From Halobacteriovoraceae bacterium (GTDB lineage Bacteria; Bdellovibrionota; Bacteriovoracia; Bacteriovoracales; Bacteriovoracaceae), in contig JACKAJ010000018.1 of assembly GCA_020635135.1 (NCBI GenBank), positions 1 through 64,000 of the forward strand: a DNA stretch of 64,000 nt. Reading direction: 5' to 3'. The first letter of the stretch is position 1, and every line of letters begins with the position of its first letter. Shown here in pieces: positions 42,611 to 51,728 of this stretch. The notes under the pieces were generated by a model that saw only the letters and a program-made list of their open reading frames with translations, ran no database searches and was not told where the DNA came from. Made by a program: the position numbers and the translations under genes.

Positions 42611-44860
42611 CTAATATTCTAAAAGTTTTGTCAACATTTCATACACATCACTAACCTGAGGTAAGATGACTTCTTCTAATCCTGGGCAATAAGCGACGTG
42701 AGTGTCCTTTGCTGCCACTCTCATAGGTGGAGCATCTAAGTATTCAAAGGCGTGTTCATTAATAAGGGCCATCACTTCCCCTGCAAAGCCAGAAGTCTTG
42801 TGTTCTTCATGGGCCACAAGGAGACGATTGGTTTTCTTAACTGATTGAACGACTGTTTCAATATCAAATGGTGCAATTGTTCTAGCATCGATGATTTCAA
42901 TACTCATTCCACTCTCTGCTTCAATTCTTTTAGAAGCTTCAACGGCTTTTTGAACGAGAGCACCCCAACAAAGAACAGTTGCACTTTTTCCCTCTTTTAC
43001 AATCTTGGCTTTCCCGAAAGGAATCATATAATCGTTACCAGGGTTCGCAGTTCGATTGTAACCTTGATAGTAGAGATGTTTATGCTCTAAAAACATAACA
43101 GGATCATCACTGCGAATCGCAGTTCTCAATAATCCTGCAGCATCAAGAGCATTCGAAGGATATACAACTCGAATACCAGGAATATGGGTAAAAAGTGATT
43201 CTCCTGATTGCGAGTGATACATGGCCCCTCCGCGCAAGTAACCACCAATCGGTACCCGCACCACCATCGGGCAAGAATAATCACCGCCGCTTCTGTAGCG
43301 AGTGGTGGCCATCTCATTTTTCAATTGCATATAGGCTGTCCAGATATAATCAAAAAATTGAATTTCGACGACTGGCTTTAACCCTCGCATCGCCATCCCA
43401 ATCGCTCGGCCAATAATATTCGCCTCTGCAAGCGGTGAATTGAATACTTGGTGAATTCTTCCCTTTTCATCGGCAACTCTTTGGCAACCGCTGGTGACTT
43501 TAAAAACTCCACCTTTTCCAGCTAAATCTGGATTTTTTAATTTTTCTAATTGAGAAAAATCAGCGACATCTTCACCAAAGATGCGTATCAAAGGGTTGTT
43601 TCCCACTTCATTTTTAAGAACGCGATTGATCGCTCCTGCCATTGGGATATCAGCTTTTCCACTAAACTCTGGCTTAGTATCAAATTGCTCTGATGTCGGA
43701 TCAACATCTTCAGAATAAAGATGATCAGCATAAGTCTTTGGCTCTGGCCAAGGAACATTGATTGCCTCTTTCATGGCTTCTTTGACATCGTTGTCCACAT
43801 CGTTTTTTAAAGCTTTTATTTCTGATTCCGTTAACAAGCCCGACTTTGTTAAAAAGCGTGGGAAAGAATTAATAACATCAATTTCAGATTCAATTTCTAA
43901 TTCTTTTTTTGTCCGATAATATTTTTGATCATCAGAAAGTGAGTGTGAATAAGGTCGCGTGCAATTTGCGTGAATAAGAACAGGTCCTTTTTTGGCCCTT
44001 AAGTGTTTTTCAGCTTCCTTTACGGTATCGTAACTTTCAATAGGGCAGTTGCCATCACACTTTAAAACTTTTAGTCCTGGAAATTTATCCAAAGTTTTCG
44101 AAATTGATCCACCTGGAGTTTGCACTTCCACAGGAACTGAGATTGCAAACCCATTATCCTCCACCATGAATAGAACAGGGAGTTTATTGACTGAAGCTGT
44201 AGTTAAAGATTCCCAAAACTCTCCTTGCGAAGTTGTTCCATCTCCACTTGAAACGTATACAATTTCATCTTTATTGAAAGTTAAACCATCGGCATGTTTT
44301 ATTTCATGAAGATATTCTCCCGCTTCTGCGAGACCAACCGCCTGTAAGAACTGAGTCCCAGTACACGATGAGCGGCTGACGATATTGAGTTTTTTATTTC
44401 CCCAGTGAGCGGGCATTTGGCGTCCATGAGAAGCTGTATCTCCTGTATTTCCGTTCGCCTGGCAGAGCATCTCATAAGGAGTCACTCCAAGCCCTGTGCA
44501 AAGTGCTCGATCGCGGTAATAGCAGACAAAATAATCATAAGCTGGTTTTAGAACTTTTGATACAGCCGTTAAAATTCCTTCGTGCCCAGCTCCTGAAATT
44601 TGGAAATAAGCTTTAGACTGCTTTTTCATGTTTATTTCAGCATCATCCAGCCTTCTTGAGAGCAAAATGTTTTCCATCATTTGAAGGAGATCATATTTTT
44701 TGAGACCATGTTTTTTAATTAGGCTTAATTTCTTTTTATAGGCAGCTGATAGATTAGACTTTGCTTTTGGTTTTGATTTATGAGCAGTTGATTTTTTATT
44801 AGATGTTTTTTTCGCTTTACGCTTTGTCGATGTTTTTACTGAGCGGCTAACTCTCGTCAT
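42611..44860 (-). CDS. 2-oxoacid dehydrogenase E1, fused alpha and beta subunits
   Basis: The 749-residue product fuses both E1 chains. The alpha part (about residues 50-400) has YYRDRALCTGLG, SHGRQMPAHWG and the TPP motif GDGTTSQGEFWESLT...EDNGFAIS. The beta part (about 415-749) has IFGEDVADF, SPLAEANIIGRAIGMAMRG, SGGDYSCPMVVRVPIGG and the transketolase C-terminal domain. It decarboxylates a 2-oxoacid and transfers the acyl group to E2; the alpha sequence resembles branched-chain 2-oxoacid dehydrogenases more than pyruvate E1. The first 45 residues are Lys/Ser/Thr-rich and disordered. No E2 or E3 gene is adjacent. The ATG has GGGAAG upstream. Confidence 0.93.
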   Translation of the reverse strand: MTRVSRSVKTSTKRKAKKTSNKKSTAHKSKPKAKSNLSAAYKKKLSLIKKHGLKKYDLLQMMENILLSRRLDDAEINMKKQSKAYFQISGAGHEGILTAVSKVLKPAYDYFVCYYRDRALCTGLGVTPYEMLCQANGNTGDTASHGRQMPAHWGNKKLNIVSRSSCTGTQFLQAVGLAEAGEYLHEIKHADGLTFNKDEIVYVSSGDGTTSQGEFWESLTTASVNKLPVLFMVEDNGFAISVPVEVQTPGGSISKTLDKFPGLKVLKCDGNCPIESYDTVKEAEKHLRAKKGPVLIHANCTRPYSHSLSDDQKYYRTKKELEIESEIDVINSFPRFLTKSGLLTESEIKALKNDVDNDVKEAMKEAINVPWPEPKTYADHLYSEDVDPTSEQFDTKPEFSGKADIPMAGAINRVLKNEVGNNPLIRIFGEDVADFSQLEKLKNPDLAGKGGVFKVTSGCQRVADEKGRIHQVFNSPLAEANIIGRAIGMAMRGLKPVVEIQFFDYIWTAYMQLKNEMATTRYRSGGDYSCPMVVRVPIGGYLRGGAMYHSQSGESLFTHIPGIRVVYPSNALDAAGLLRTAIRSDDPVMFLEHKHLYYQGYNRTANPGNDYMIPFGKAKIVKEGKSATVLCWGALVQKAVEASKRIEAESGMSIEIIDARTIAPFDIETVVQSVKKTNRLLVAHEEHKTSGFAGEVMALINEHAFEYLDAPPMRVAAKDTHVAYCPGLEEVILPQVSDVYEMLTKLLEY

Positions 44861-44970
44861 GCTCTTCCCTTTGCTATGTGTTAAATTGATTTTCAGTCTT
44901 TAATTTAAGTACTCGATTTGTCAGCATTTGAAAAGAATTGACTCGGGGCATCCATGGTATGCCCTTACAC

Positions 44971-45438
44971 TTAGTGGACTTGGAGCCATTCATAAAGATG
45001 GTAGCGATGGGATTTCATCCCAAGTGACTCGTAAGCTTTTATAGCCTTTTCATTTTCTTTCTCCACATAAAGTCTAAGGCCCCTAAGTGAATCATCTTTT
45101 TCGACTTTATCCACCAAGAATTGGTAGAGAGATTTGTAAACACCTGTTTTTCGAAATTCTGGAAGTGTATAAACAGAATGGATCCAGACAATATTTCCAG
45201 CGCGCCAGTCACTCCACTCATAAAGAGTGAGAAGACAACCTACCGGTTTTCCTTGCTCGTTAAGAGCCACATAATAGGAGCCAATTTCTGAATGTTCAAA
45301 AACGTGAGTAACACCATCTTGAATCGTCTTTGAATCGAGTTGAATACCCTCAGATTCCATGGCCATCATTTGTTGAGCATAGATGATAAATTCGCAGTCT
45401 CTTTCTTTCTTAGCAACTTCAACTGTGTATCGGCTCAC
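44971..45438 (-). CDS. GNAT-family N-acetyltransferase
   Basis: I start this at GTG 45438, preceded by AGAGG; an in-frame TTG at 45477 inside the upstream lipoprotein gene has no ribosome site. The 155-residue product has GNAT motifs: IHSVYTLPEFRKTGVYKSLYQFL (acetyl-CoA pyrophosphate loop, R-K-x-G), and the C-terminal LRLYVEKENEKAIKAYESLGM motif B. It would transfer an acetyl group to an amine of unknown substrate. It follows the lipoprotein gene by eight bases on the same strand, so the two are co-transcribed. Confidence 0.82.
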   Translation of the reverse strand: MSRYTVEVAKKERDCEFIIYAQQMMAMESEGIQLDSKTIQDGVTHVFEHSEIGSYYVALNEQGKPVGCLLTLYEWSDWRAGNIVWIHSVYTLPEFRKTGVYKSLYQFLVDKVEKDDSLRGLRLYVEKENEKAIKAYESLGMKSHRYHLYEWLQVH

Positions 45439-45446
45439 AAAAACCT

Positions 45447-45986
45447 CTAAATTCTCACCCAATTGAATGCTCTCCAAGGTGTTTTTGCTTTAAATTCATT
45501 CCAAGGAACCGAAGAATTATGAATAAGAAAAAAGCTTCCTTTATCAACTGCCTCTTCTTGAGAATAAGGAATAGTCACTGAATTATTAGCATCATAAGCA
45601 TCTGGTAAAACTAGCTGATATTTATCATCACCAAGTTTTGTAATTATCCCTAATCCTGTCAATTTTAATGATTCATGGAGTTGCCCAGGCATCACTTCAA
45701 TTTCTGCAACGATTTCTCCTCCGAGTTCACAAACTTTTAAATTATAGCTGAAGTTTTCTTCGTCGAGATCACCTGGAGCTAGCCTTACTTTAATTTGATT
45801 ATCAGTGTCTTTGAAAATTTCTATCGTATTGGAATCATCAACTCCTAAATCATCATAGTATTGGTAATTTCCAATAAATGACTCAGATAATTGAGCATCA
45901 TTTTGAGGGCAATAACCTCTCTCATTTATTGTACAAGACAAAAGGCTCAGACTCATAAAAGCGATGAGTAACCAATGGATTTTCAT
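45447..45986 (-). CDS. Lipoprotein of unknown function
   Basis: The 179-residue product has a lipoprotein signal with lipobox LLSC (Cys18). The mature part is Asp/Glu-rich and strand-like, with paired cysteines (Cys26 and one near residue 90), no known domain, and ends with AFNWVRI. It lies 8 bases upstream of the GNAT start, making a two-gene unit. No motif suggests an enzyme. Periplasmic, membrane-anchored location is expected; the residue after Cys is Thr. Confidence 0.75.
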   Translation of the reverse strand: MKIHWLLIAFMSLSLLSCTINERGYCPQNDAQLSESFIGNYQYYDDLGVDDSNTIEIFKDTDNQIKVRLAPGDLDEENFSYNLKVCELGGEIVAEIEVMPGQLHESLKLTGLGIITKLGDDKYQLVLPDAYDANNSVTIPYSQEEAVDKGSFFLIHNSSVPWNEFKAKTPWRAFNWVRI

Positions 45987-46155
45987 AAAGACTCCTCAAG
46001 TTCACTGTTAGGGAAATTAATTGCGCTTTATGTACCATGGACACTTAGTAAGGACAATCGAGTTTTGCGGTTCGTTAGTATTTTTTTCAAAATCCTTCCC
46101 ATATTGAGATCAATACTATAGGAGATCTCTATTAGAAAAAAAACCGGAGTTCTCT

Positions 46156-46500
46156 ATGAAACTTTTAGCTTTATTATTTTTAATACCAATGTATGGATTC
46201 ACTGAGACAATCAAATTTGATTGCATAGTTCAAGACCCAGATTACCCCATTCCCCTCTCTATTAAAATTCGCGACATTCACAATGTCAGTACTGTTTATG
46301 ATGACATGATGGGAGATGATGAATGTGAACTCATTCAAAGCTTGAAAGATACTTATCAATATGAATGCGAAAATGATTATCTCTTTAGCATCCCAAATAA
46401 CTTCCAAGAAGTTTACGACGATTTTGAATCTTTTACTGGGAACTTCATTAAAAGAAATGGGAAAAGCTACGACTTAGAATGCTCATCTAAGCCTCTTTAA
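46156..46500 (+). CDS. Small exported protein, unknown
   Basis: The 114-residue product begins with a signal peptide (about MKLLALLFLIPMYGFTE) and contains four cysteines in its mature part (FDCIV, DECEL, YECEN, LECSS), consistent with two disulfides. The ATG follows GGAG with a 7-base gap. No family is recognised. Acidic overall. Its stop overlaps the convergent frameshifted gene by four bases. Confidence 0.65.
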   Translation: MKLLALLFLIPMYGFTETIKFDCIVQDPDYPIPLSIKIRDIHNVSTVYDDMMGDDECELIQSLKDTYQYECENDYLFSIPNNFQEVYDDFESFTGNFIKRNGKSYDLECSSKPL

Positions 46501-47233
46501 AAATAGGCTCGAAAACCGTAAAACAAACCTTCGTTAAGTGGTTTTGATTCGTCAGTGGTGAGGAGATCTGTCACCAAATTTGACTCTCTAAACCACTTAG
46601 CAAAAATCCTCAAATTGATAAATTCAAAAAAAAGACCATAGGAATAACGAGTCCCTTCAACTTCATAAGTGTTGGTTTCATTTTCATTCTTTATAATTTT
46701 TCGATAACTGCCAGTGAAACCAAGTTTATCTATAACATAAAGATTTGATCTCACTTGCAGGAAATCTGTTCGCAAATCCCCATACAGTGCATTTTCTCGA
46801 ACATTTCTTCCATAGGACAGTATAGATTAGTAGTCTGTAGACTGGAACCGAGTAAACGAAAGCTCGCCAGATAACTAATATTAGACCCTTCACCCATATT
46901 GATTGTGTTGTATTCAAATCCTAAAAAATATATAAAGAAACCAGCTGAAAAAATTTGATGAGTCTTCTCCATATAGAATTCATCGGAATCATTTTTCAAG
47001 GAACCAAGAGCCCCTTCCAAATACAGTTCTATGGGTGTCGCCTGTTCACTTAAAAGTGCCCATTGATCCATCAATTGCATTCTTCTTTTGGTGCTTATCC
47101 AGTCGGCAAGAGTCCAGCGCGATTGTTCTTTAAGCATTTGTTTTTCAGAGCTCGATAATTGATTCTCATCCTTTTGAGAAAAGGCCATTTGGCAGAAAAA
47201 AGCGATGAGTATGATGGTTGGCAGTTTTCGCAT
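46497..47233 (-). pseudogene. Frameshifted outer-membrane-like beta-barrel protein gene
   Basis: Two reading frames on the minus strand belong to one gene. The upstream frame (47233 to about 46820) has a signal peptide (MRKLPTIILIAFFCQMAFSQ), a helical segment and strand-like sequence up to SSLQTTNLY, then turns into an unlikely Cys/Met-rich tail. The other frame continues naturally from 46820 with LSYGRNVRENALYGDLRTDF and barrel-like strands ending in GLFYGFRAYF, a C-terminal Phe as in outer-membrane proteins. One base is missing near 46820. The intact product would be about 245 residues. No slippery heptamer is visible at the junction, so a real mutation or sequencing error is likelier than programmed frameshifting. 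Confidence 0.8.
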
Positions 47234-47340
47234 GTTTATAATTTTAACTGAAACCTCTGTTAAAAACTATAAGCACTTGAATTTCCTGACATTATCAGAA
47301 GGCTATTTATTCGTTCGCCCGGTTCCCCTATACTGTACTG

Positions 47341-47550
47341 ATGAGAATAGAAGCCAATTTTGTATTCTGGGATCTTCAAATGAGAAGAGCTTTAAAAGCT
47401 CAAGATGACTCTGTCGAAACAGAATCTGGAGCTGAATCTTCACGTAATGAAGAAGAGATTGATCCTGAAGCTATCAAAGAAGCCTTTCATCCAGAGGCTT
47501 CCTCGGCCAGTCCCAGTGCCTCTTCCATCAGTTTTTCCGACTTATTCTAA
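47341..47550 (+). CDS. Small acidic Ser/Glu-rich ORF, doubtful
   Basis: An open frame of 69 codons starts at ATG 47341 and ends nine bases inside the convergent radical SAM gene. The product has a short hydrophobic N-terminus and a low-complexity Glu/Ser/Ala-rich remainder. No Shine-Dalgarno is seen; TATACT lies just upstream and could be a promoter -10 giving a nearly leaderless mRNA. It has no recognised relative. It fills an otherwise empty 300-base gap between two genes, which is the main reason to keep it. Confidence 0.35.
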   Translation: MRIEANFVFWDLQMRRALKAQDDSVETESGAESSRNEEEIDPEAIKEAFHPEASSASPSASSISFSDLF

Positions 47551-50259
47551 AACACTTTCTAGCTTGATTGGCTTACCCACCTCAAAAAGTTGAGGACCTA
47601 TAGCCTCACAAAGTTCACGCGGCTTAATCCCACCATCTGAGAGAAAACTGACTTCAAATTCTATTCCTTTTCGAATATTTCCCGGGCTCACTTCATAGAC
47701 TAAATCATCGAGTTCTTGAGTTAAATCCAGAGCTCCTGACTTGGCTTTTAAGATAAAGGGGCGAATATTTTTCTGCTTATATTGTCGCTTTTTACGAGAA
47801 AAGGTCTGCACGGTAATGTCTTCTTTGGCCATTACTTGTGCAATGATGGGATCAATCTCTTCAGAATTAACTGGTACAAAATAGCGAATTCTCGCAATAG
47901 ATTCCTGAATAGAGGTATCATTTTTTTGAACCTCCCAAGCTCTTTTAAAGACAATCCCCTTTTCGGAATTTTCTTGTAAGCTTTTCAAGACAGAATCAAT
48001 ATCATCCCACTGCTCAGGAACGCGGATATCAAAAAATTCTGAAAAGCTTTGAATACCAAGAGAAAGCGCTGGCCCAAAAGAAAAAAGAGGTCGTTGATTG
48101 TAACCTTCAGAAAAAAGAGTTCCGACACCCGCTCTTTTAAAAATCCTAGCAATAATTTTTTGAAGATCGAGGTGTCCCACAAAGCTGAGAGGTCCAATTT
48201 TTGAAAACTCGATTCGATATTTAAAACCCACAAATTGTCCACGATGCTCACGTATTTCACCAATATCGCGTTTGAGTTTCTCTGGCTCTACATATTCAAT
48301 GTTTTTATAAGCCTTCATATCCGTCAAATACTCTCGTCTCTCTTCTACCATTTCTTTGAGATCACACGCTAAACCACAATGATAGCAAACCAACTTTTTC
48401 TTATCGATATCAAATTTCTTTTGAAGACTTTCAAGATCCGAATCATGAACTATATCACCCACAACTTTTCCACATGGAGGAGACAAACGATTTTTAGTCG
48501 CCTTTTTCCATTCTCTCTCTAAAAACCCTGGCTCTAGCCCAACACTAATATGATCCCAAGGAAGTTTGGCGTTGAGAGGAATTGTTCCTAGAAGATACTG
48601 AACTTCAATTCCCAATTCTTCAATACTCTCGAGCCAGATGTCATGTTTAAAAGTTTCATCCCAACCATCAAAGCGCGCACCCTTTGACCACGAAAGGTAT
48701 ATCAATTCGCCAAGACGTCGATCTCCTCGAGCAATAATTCCTTCGAGGTGAGAAATTCTTGAAGTGTGCTTACGAAAACTCAATTTATATTTTTTTGAAT
48801 AATCAAAAAGAAGATTTTGCTTTCGAATAATTTCATCGAGATTAAGCATCGCTGCCCATTGAAAAGGTGTGTGAGGCTTGGGTACAAAAGTCGAAGCCGA
48901 AATAGTGATATTTGGGTTATTCACCTTGCACTCATATTTGGCAACGTCTTTGGCCTTTTTTCCCGTCTCCATAATCGCTATCACATCTTCATCATCTTCA
49001 GTCGGAAGCCCAATCATGAAATAAAGCTTCATTTTTTTCCACCCACGAGCAAAAACATCGCGAGCAGTTTGCAACATGTCTTCTTCTGAAATATTTTTGT
49101 TAATAACGTCTCTCATTCTTTGAGACCCCGCTTCAGGGGCAAAAGTCAAAGATGTATTTTTCACTTCATAGAGTTTATCGAGAATTCTTTTGTCTAATCC
49201 ATAGGCTCGAAGAGAGCTAATACCAAGAGTCGATTTATCATCAGATAATTTATCCAAGAGATCCACCACCAGCGGGGTTACCGCTGAATAGTCTGCAGTC
49301 GAAAGACAAGTAAGAGAAGCCTCGTCAAAGCCTCCATTTTTTATTCCATCCATCACAAGATCGATAACATTCTGAGGGGCACGCTCGCGAACGGGTCGAT
49401 AAATCATTCCTGCCTGGCAAAACCGGCAACCTTCAGTACACCCTCTCGCCAACTCGACAGAGAAGCGATCAAAAATGGCCGTCATGTGAGGTATGGGAGA
49501 CTTTGTCGGAAATGGATAATCTTTTAAGCTTTTAACGTAAAATCTCTCAATCCGATTAGGAATTTTCCCTCGGTATTCAGATTTGGGAGCGGATACATAT
49601 TGAAGGCTTGAAAATTCATCTATTTCCACGTCGTAAAAAGAAGGAACATAGACGCCATCCCAACTGGCAAGAGCCAATAAAATGTCATTGCGACTCATTT
49701 CTTTCTTGCGACTCTCTCCTATAAAATGAGCGATTTGAGCAAAGAGAATTTCTCCATCACCAATCACAAAAAAATCAATAAATGGTGCCAGGGGTTCGGG
49801 ATGAGTTGCGCAAGGGCCACCCGCAATGACAAAAGGATCACTTTCTTTTCTCTCCGATTGCCAAAGAGGAATCTTCCCTAAATCGAGCATTGTGAGAATG
49901 TTGGTGTAAGACATTTCATATTGAAGAGAAAATCCCACCACATCAAATTCACAGAGCGTCTTGAAATTTTCTAAAGTTACGAGTGGAAGATTTCTATCGC
50001 GAAGCTCTTTTTCCATATCTACCCAAGGAGTAAAACAACGCTCCGCTAAGAGTTCAGGAATTTTATTAATTTCTTCGTAAAGAATCTTAAATCCAAGATG
50101 GCTCATCCCTATTTCATAGGTATCGGGAAAACAAAGTGCCACTTTCGCTTTCACGTCATCCCAGTTTTTTCTTTGAATAAAATGTTCACCGCCAATGTAG
50201 CGAGCAGGCTTGAGAACTTCTTCTAAAAATGATGAGTATGGGTTCGAGAGGTGCCCCAT
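47542..50259 (-). CDS. B12-binding-type radical SAM protein fused to DUF2344 domain
   Basis: The 905-residue product has three parts: an N-terminal Rossmann-like domain like those of B12-binding radical SAM proteins (about residues 40-200), a radical SAM core with the 4Fe-4S motif GCTEGCRFC (C-x3-C-x2-C, about residue 270), and a C-terminal DUF2344 domain (about 690-900, beginning RIEFSKIGPLSFVGHLDL). A CYHCGLAC motif sits between the last two. This matches the TIGR03960/TIGR03936 arrangement, usually split into two genes in Firmicutes and fused elsewhere. The function is not established; in some genomes it neighbours ribosomal or RNase genes. It stands alone here. Confidence 0.92.
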   Translation of the reverse strand: MGHLSNPYSSFLEEVLKPARYIGGEHFIQRKNWDDVKAKVALCFPDTYEIGMSHLGFKILYEEINKIPELLAERCFTPWVDMEKELRDRNLPLVTLENFKTLCEFDVVGFSLQYEMSYTNILTMLDLGKIPLWQSERKESDPFVIAGGPCATHPEPLAPFIDFFVIGDGEILFAQIAHFIGESRKKEMSRNDILLALASWDGVYVPSFYDVEIDEFSSLQYVSAPKSEYRGKIPNRIERFYVKSLKDYPFPTKSPIPHMTAIFDRFSVELARGCTEGCRFCQAGMIYRPVRERAPQNVIDLVMDGIKNGGFDEASLTCLSTADYSAVTPLVVDLLDKLSDDKSTLGISSLRAYGLDKRILDKLYEVKNTSLTFAPEAGSQRMRDVINKNISEEDMLQTARDVFARGWKKMKLYFMIGLPTEDDEDVIAIMETGKKAKDVAKYECKVNNPNITISASTFVPKPHTPFQWAAMLNLDEIIRKQNLLFDYSKKYKLSFRKHTSRISHLEGIIARGDRRLGELIYLSWSKGARFDGWDETFKHDIWLESIEELGIEVQYLLGTIPLNAKLPWDHISVGLEPGFLEREWKKATKNRLSPPCGKVVGDIVHDSDLESLQKKFDIDKKKLVCYHCGLACDLKEMVEERREYLTDMKAYKNIEYVEPEKLKRDIGEIREHRGQFVGFKYRIEFSKIGPLSFVGHLDLQKIIARIFKRAGVGTLFSEGYNQRPLFSFGPALSLGIQSFSEFFDIRVPEQWDDIDSVLKSLQENSEKGIVFKRAWEVQKNDTSIQESIARIRYFVPVNSEEIDPIIAQVMAKEDITVQTFSRKKRQYKQKNIRPFILKAKSGALDLTQELDDLVYEVSPGNIRKGIEFEVSFLSDGGIKPRELCEAIGPQLFEVGKPIKLESVLE

Positions 50260-50402
50260 GGAATTTTCCTTTGTTGTTTGTCTCTGCTAGCTCTATTAAG
50301 TCAGCAGGAGGGATTCAAACCCTCATTTAATTGTGATATCTTCGTATAGCAGAATAAATTTAGGTTTAAAACCTCTGGCAATTTCATTAAGATGGGTCGC
50401 GT

Positions 50403-51728
50403 ATGCAAAAACTAAACAAATCTCCTTATAAAGGGTGTCGGGACTTTTTCCCACCGCACAAAAGAGCGCGCGATTACCTCTTCGCCCACATGGAAGAGAC
50501 AGCTGAGCTTTACGCCTATGAACCTTATGACGGTCCGCTTCTCGAAAGTGTCGATCTCTACAAGGCGAAGTCTGGGGAAGAACTCATCAATGAGCAAATA
50601 TATTCCTTCGAAGATCGGGGTGAGCGCTTTGTCGCTATTCGCCCTGAAATGACTCCTACCCTGGCTCGAATGATCGCCAGTTCTCATCGTGAACTTCCTA
50701 AGCCCATTCGTTGGTACAGCATTCCCAATCTCATGCGCTATGAAAAACCTCAACGGGGTCGGCTTCGCGAGCATTGGCAATTTAATTGCGATATTTTTGG
50801 AGCACCAGAAAATTTAGGTGAACTTGAAATTCTTTGTGTTGCTAAAGATCTCATGAATAGTTTGGGTGCCAATCACAGTCACTTTGAAATCCTCATTAAT
50901 GATAGAAGAATTGTGAGTGGCTTTTTTGATAAAGTCTTAAAAATTACTGATCACGATAAAAGTTATGCTCTTTATAAAGTGATCGACAAATCAAAGAAAG
51001 TCGATAAGCCTGCTTTGATGAGTATGATTGAGAAATCTGCCAACAAAGATCAAGAAGCTAAACTTCTTGAGTATCTCGATCTCAAAAGTTTTTCTGATCT
51101 TAAAAAATTCGCTACCAAATACGACTTGGCCAAGGAACTTGCTTCACTCAATAAATTGCTTGAACTGTCTCAGCACTCTCACCTTGCAGAGTATTTAAAG
51201 TACGACCCCACCATCGTTCGTGGTCTCGACTACTATACAGGCATTGTGTTTGAAATTTTCGATAAGCATCCCGATAACAAGAGGGCTATTTGTGGTGGTG
51301 GTGCCTATGCCAATCTCTTACAAATTTTTAGCGAAGAGCCACTTCCTGGAGTGGGCTTTGGACTGGGCGATGTGACCTTAAGTGATTTTTTGGAAACCCA
51401 TGGTCTCATGCCTGATTTTTCAAAACCAGAAACGACAGTCCTGGTAACTTTCCAAACCGACAAAGCTTTAGAAGCAGCTATCGAAGTCTCGCAAAGTCTA
51501 AGAGAGCTGGGAATCTCATGTGAAACTCACTTGAGTTCCCTCAAGCCGAAAAAAGTTTTTCAAATCACTGAAAAAAAAGGAAATGCTTTTGCTGTTTTTA
51601 TAGGTGAAGAAGAATTACAAAATAAAGTTTTTAAAATAAAGAATCTTGAAGAAAGAAAAGAGTGGGAAATTGCACTCGATAAGATAGATGAAGAATTCCT
51701 AGAAGAGGTTTTTGAATATGGATCGTGA
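50403..51728 (+). CDS. hisS: Histidyl-tRNA synthetase
   Basis: The 441-residue product is a class II synthetase: motif 1 region (KGCRDFFPPHKRARDYLF), motif 2 (YEKPQRGRLREHWQFNCDIFG), the HisRS-specific VRGLDYYTGIVFEIF and motif 3 (GVGFGLGDVTLSDF), followed by an anticodon-binding domain (TVLVTFQTDKAL... onwards). The presence of all catalytic motifs and the anticodon domain separates it from the HisZ paralogue. It charges tRNA-His in the cytoplasm. The valS gene begins 11 bases before its stop. The Shine-Dalgarno is weak (AGATGGG). Confidence 0.95.
   Translation: MQKLNKSPYKGCRDFFPPHKRARDYLFAHMEETAELYAYEPYDGPLLESVDLYKAKSGEELINEQIYSFEDRGERFVAIRPEMTPTLARMIASSHRELPKPIRWYSIPNLMRYEKPQRGRLREHWQFNCDIFGAPENLGELEILCVAKDLMNSLGANHSHFEILINDRRIVSGFFDKVLKITDHDKSYALYKVIDKSKKVDKPALMSMIEKSANKDQEAKLLEYLDLKSFSDLKKFATKYDLAKELASLNKLLELSQHSHLAEYLKYDPTIVRGLDYYTGIVFEIFDKHPDNKRAICGGGAYANLLQIFSEEPLPGVGFGLGDVTLSDFLETHGLMPDFSKPETTVLVTFQTDKALEAAIEVSQSLRELGISCETHLSSLKPKKVFQITEKKGNAFAVFIGEEELQNKVFKIKNLEERKEWEIALDKIDEEFLEEVFEYGS

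Noticed and set aside
46816..46826. Programmed -1 frameshift at the barrel gene junction
   Set aside because: No slippery heptamer or downstream pseudoknot is visible; a missing base is simpler.
46751..46917. A third open frame within the frameshifted barrel gene
   Set aside because: It is a shadow frame without a signal peptide or motif; the two-frame reconstruction explains the region.
50260..50402. Promoter or T-box-like leader before hisS
   Set aside because: The 143-base gap shows no T-box landmarks; only generic AT-rich sequence.
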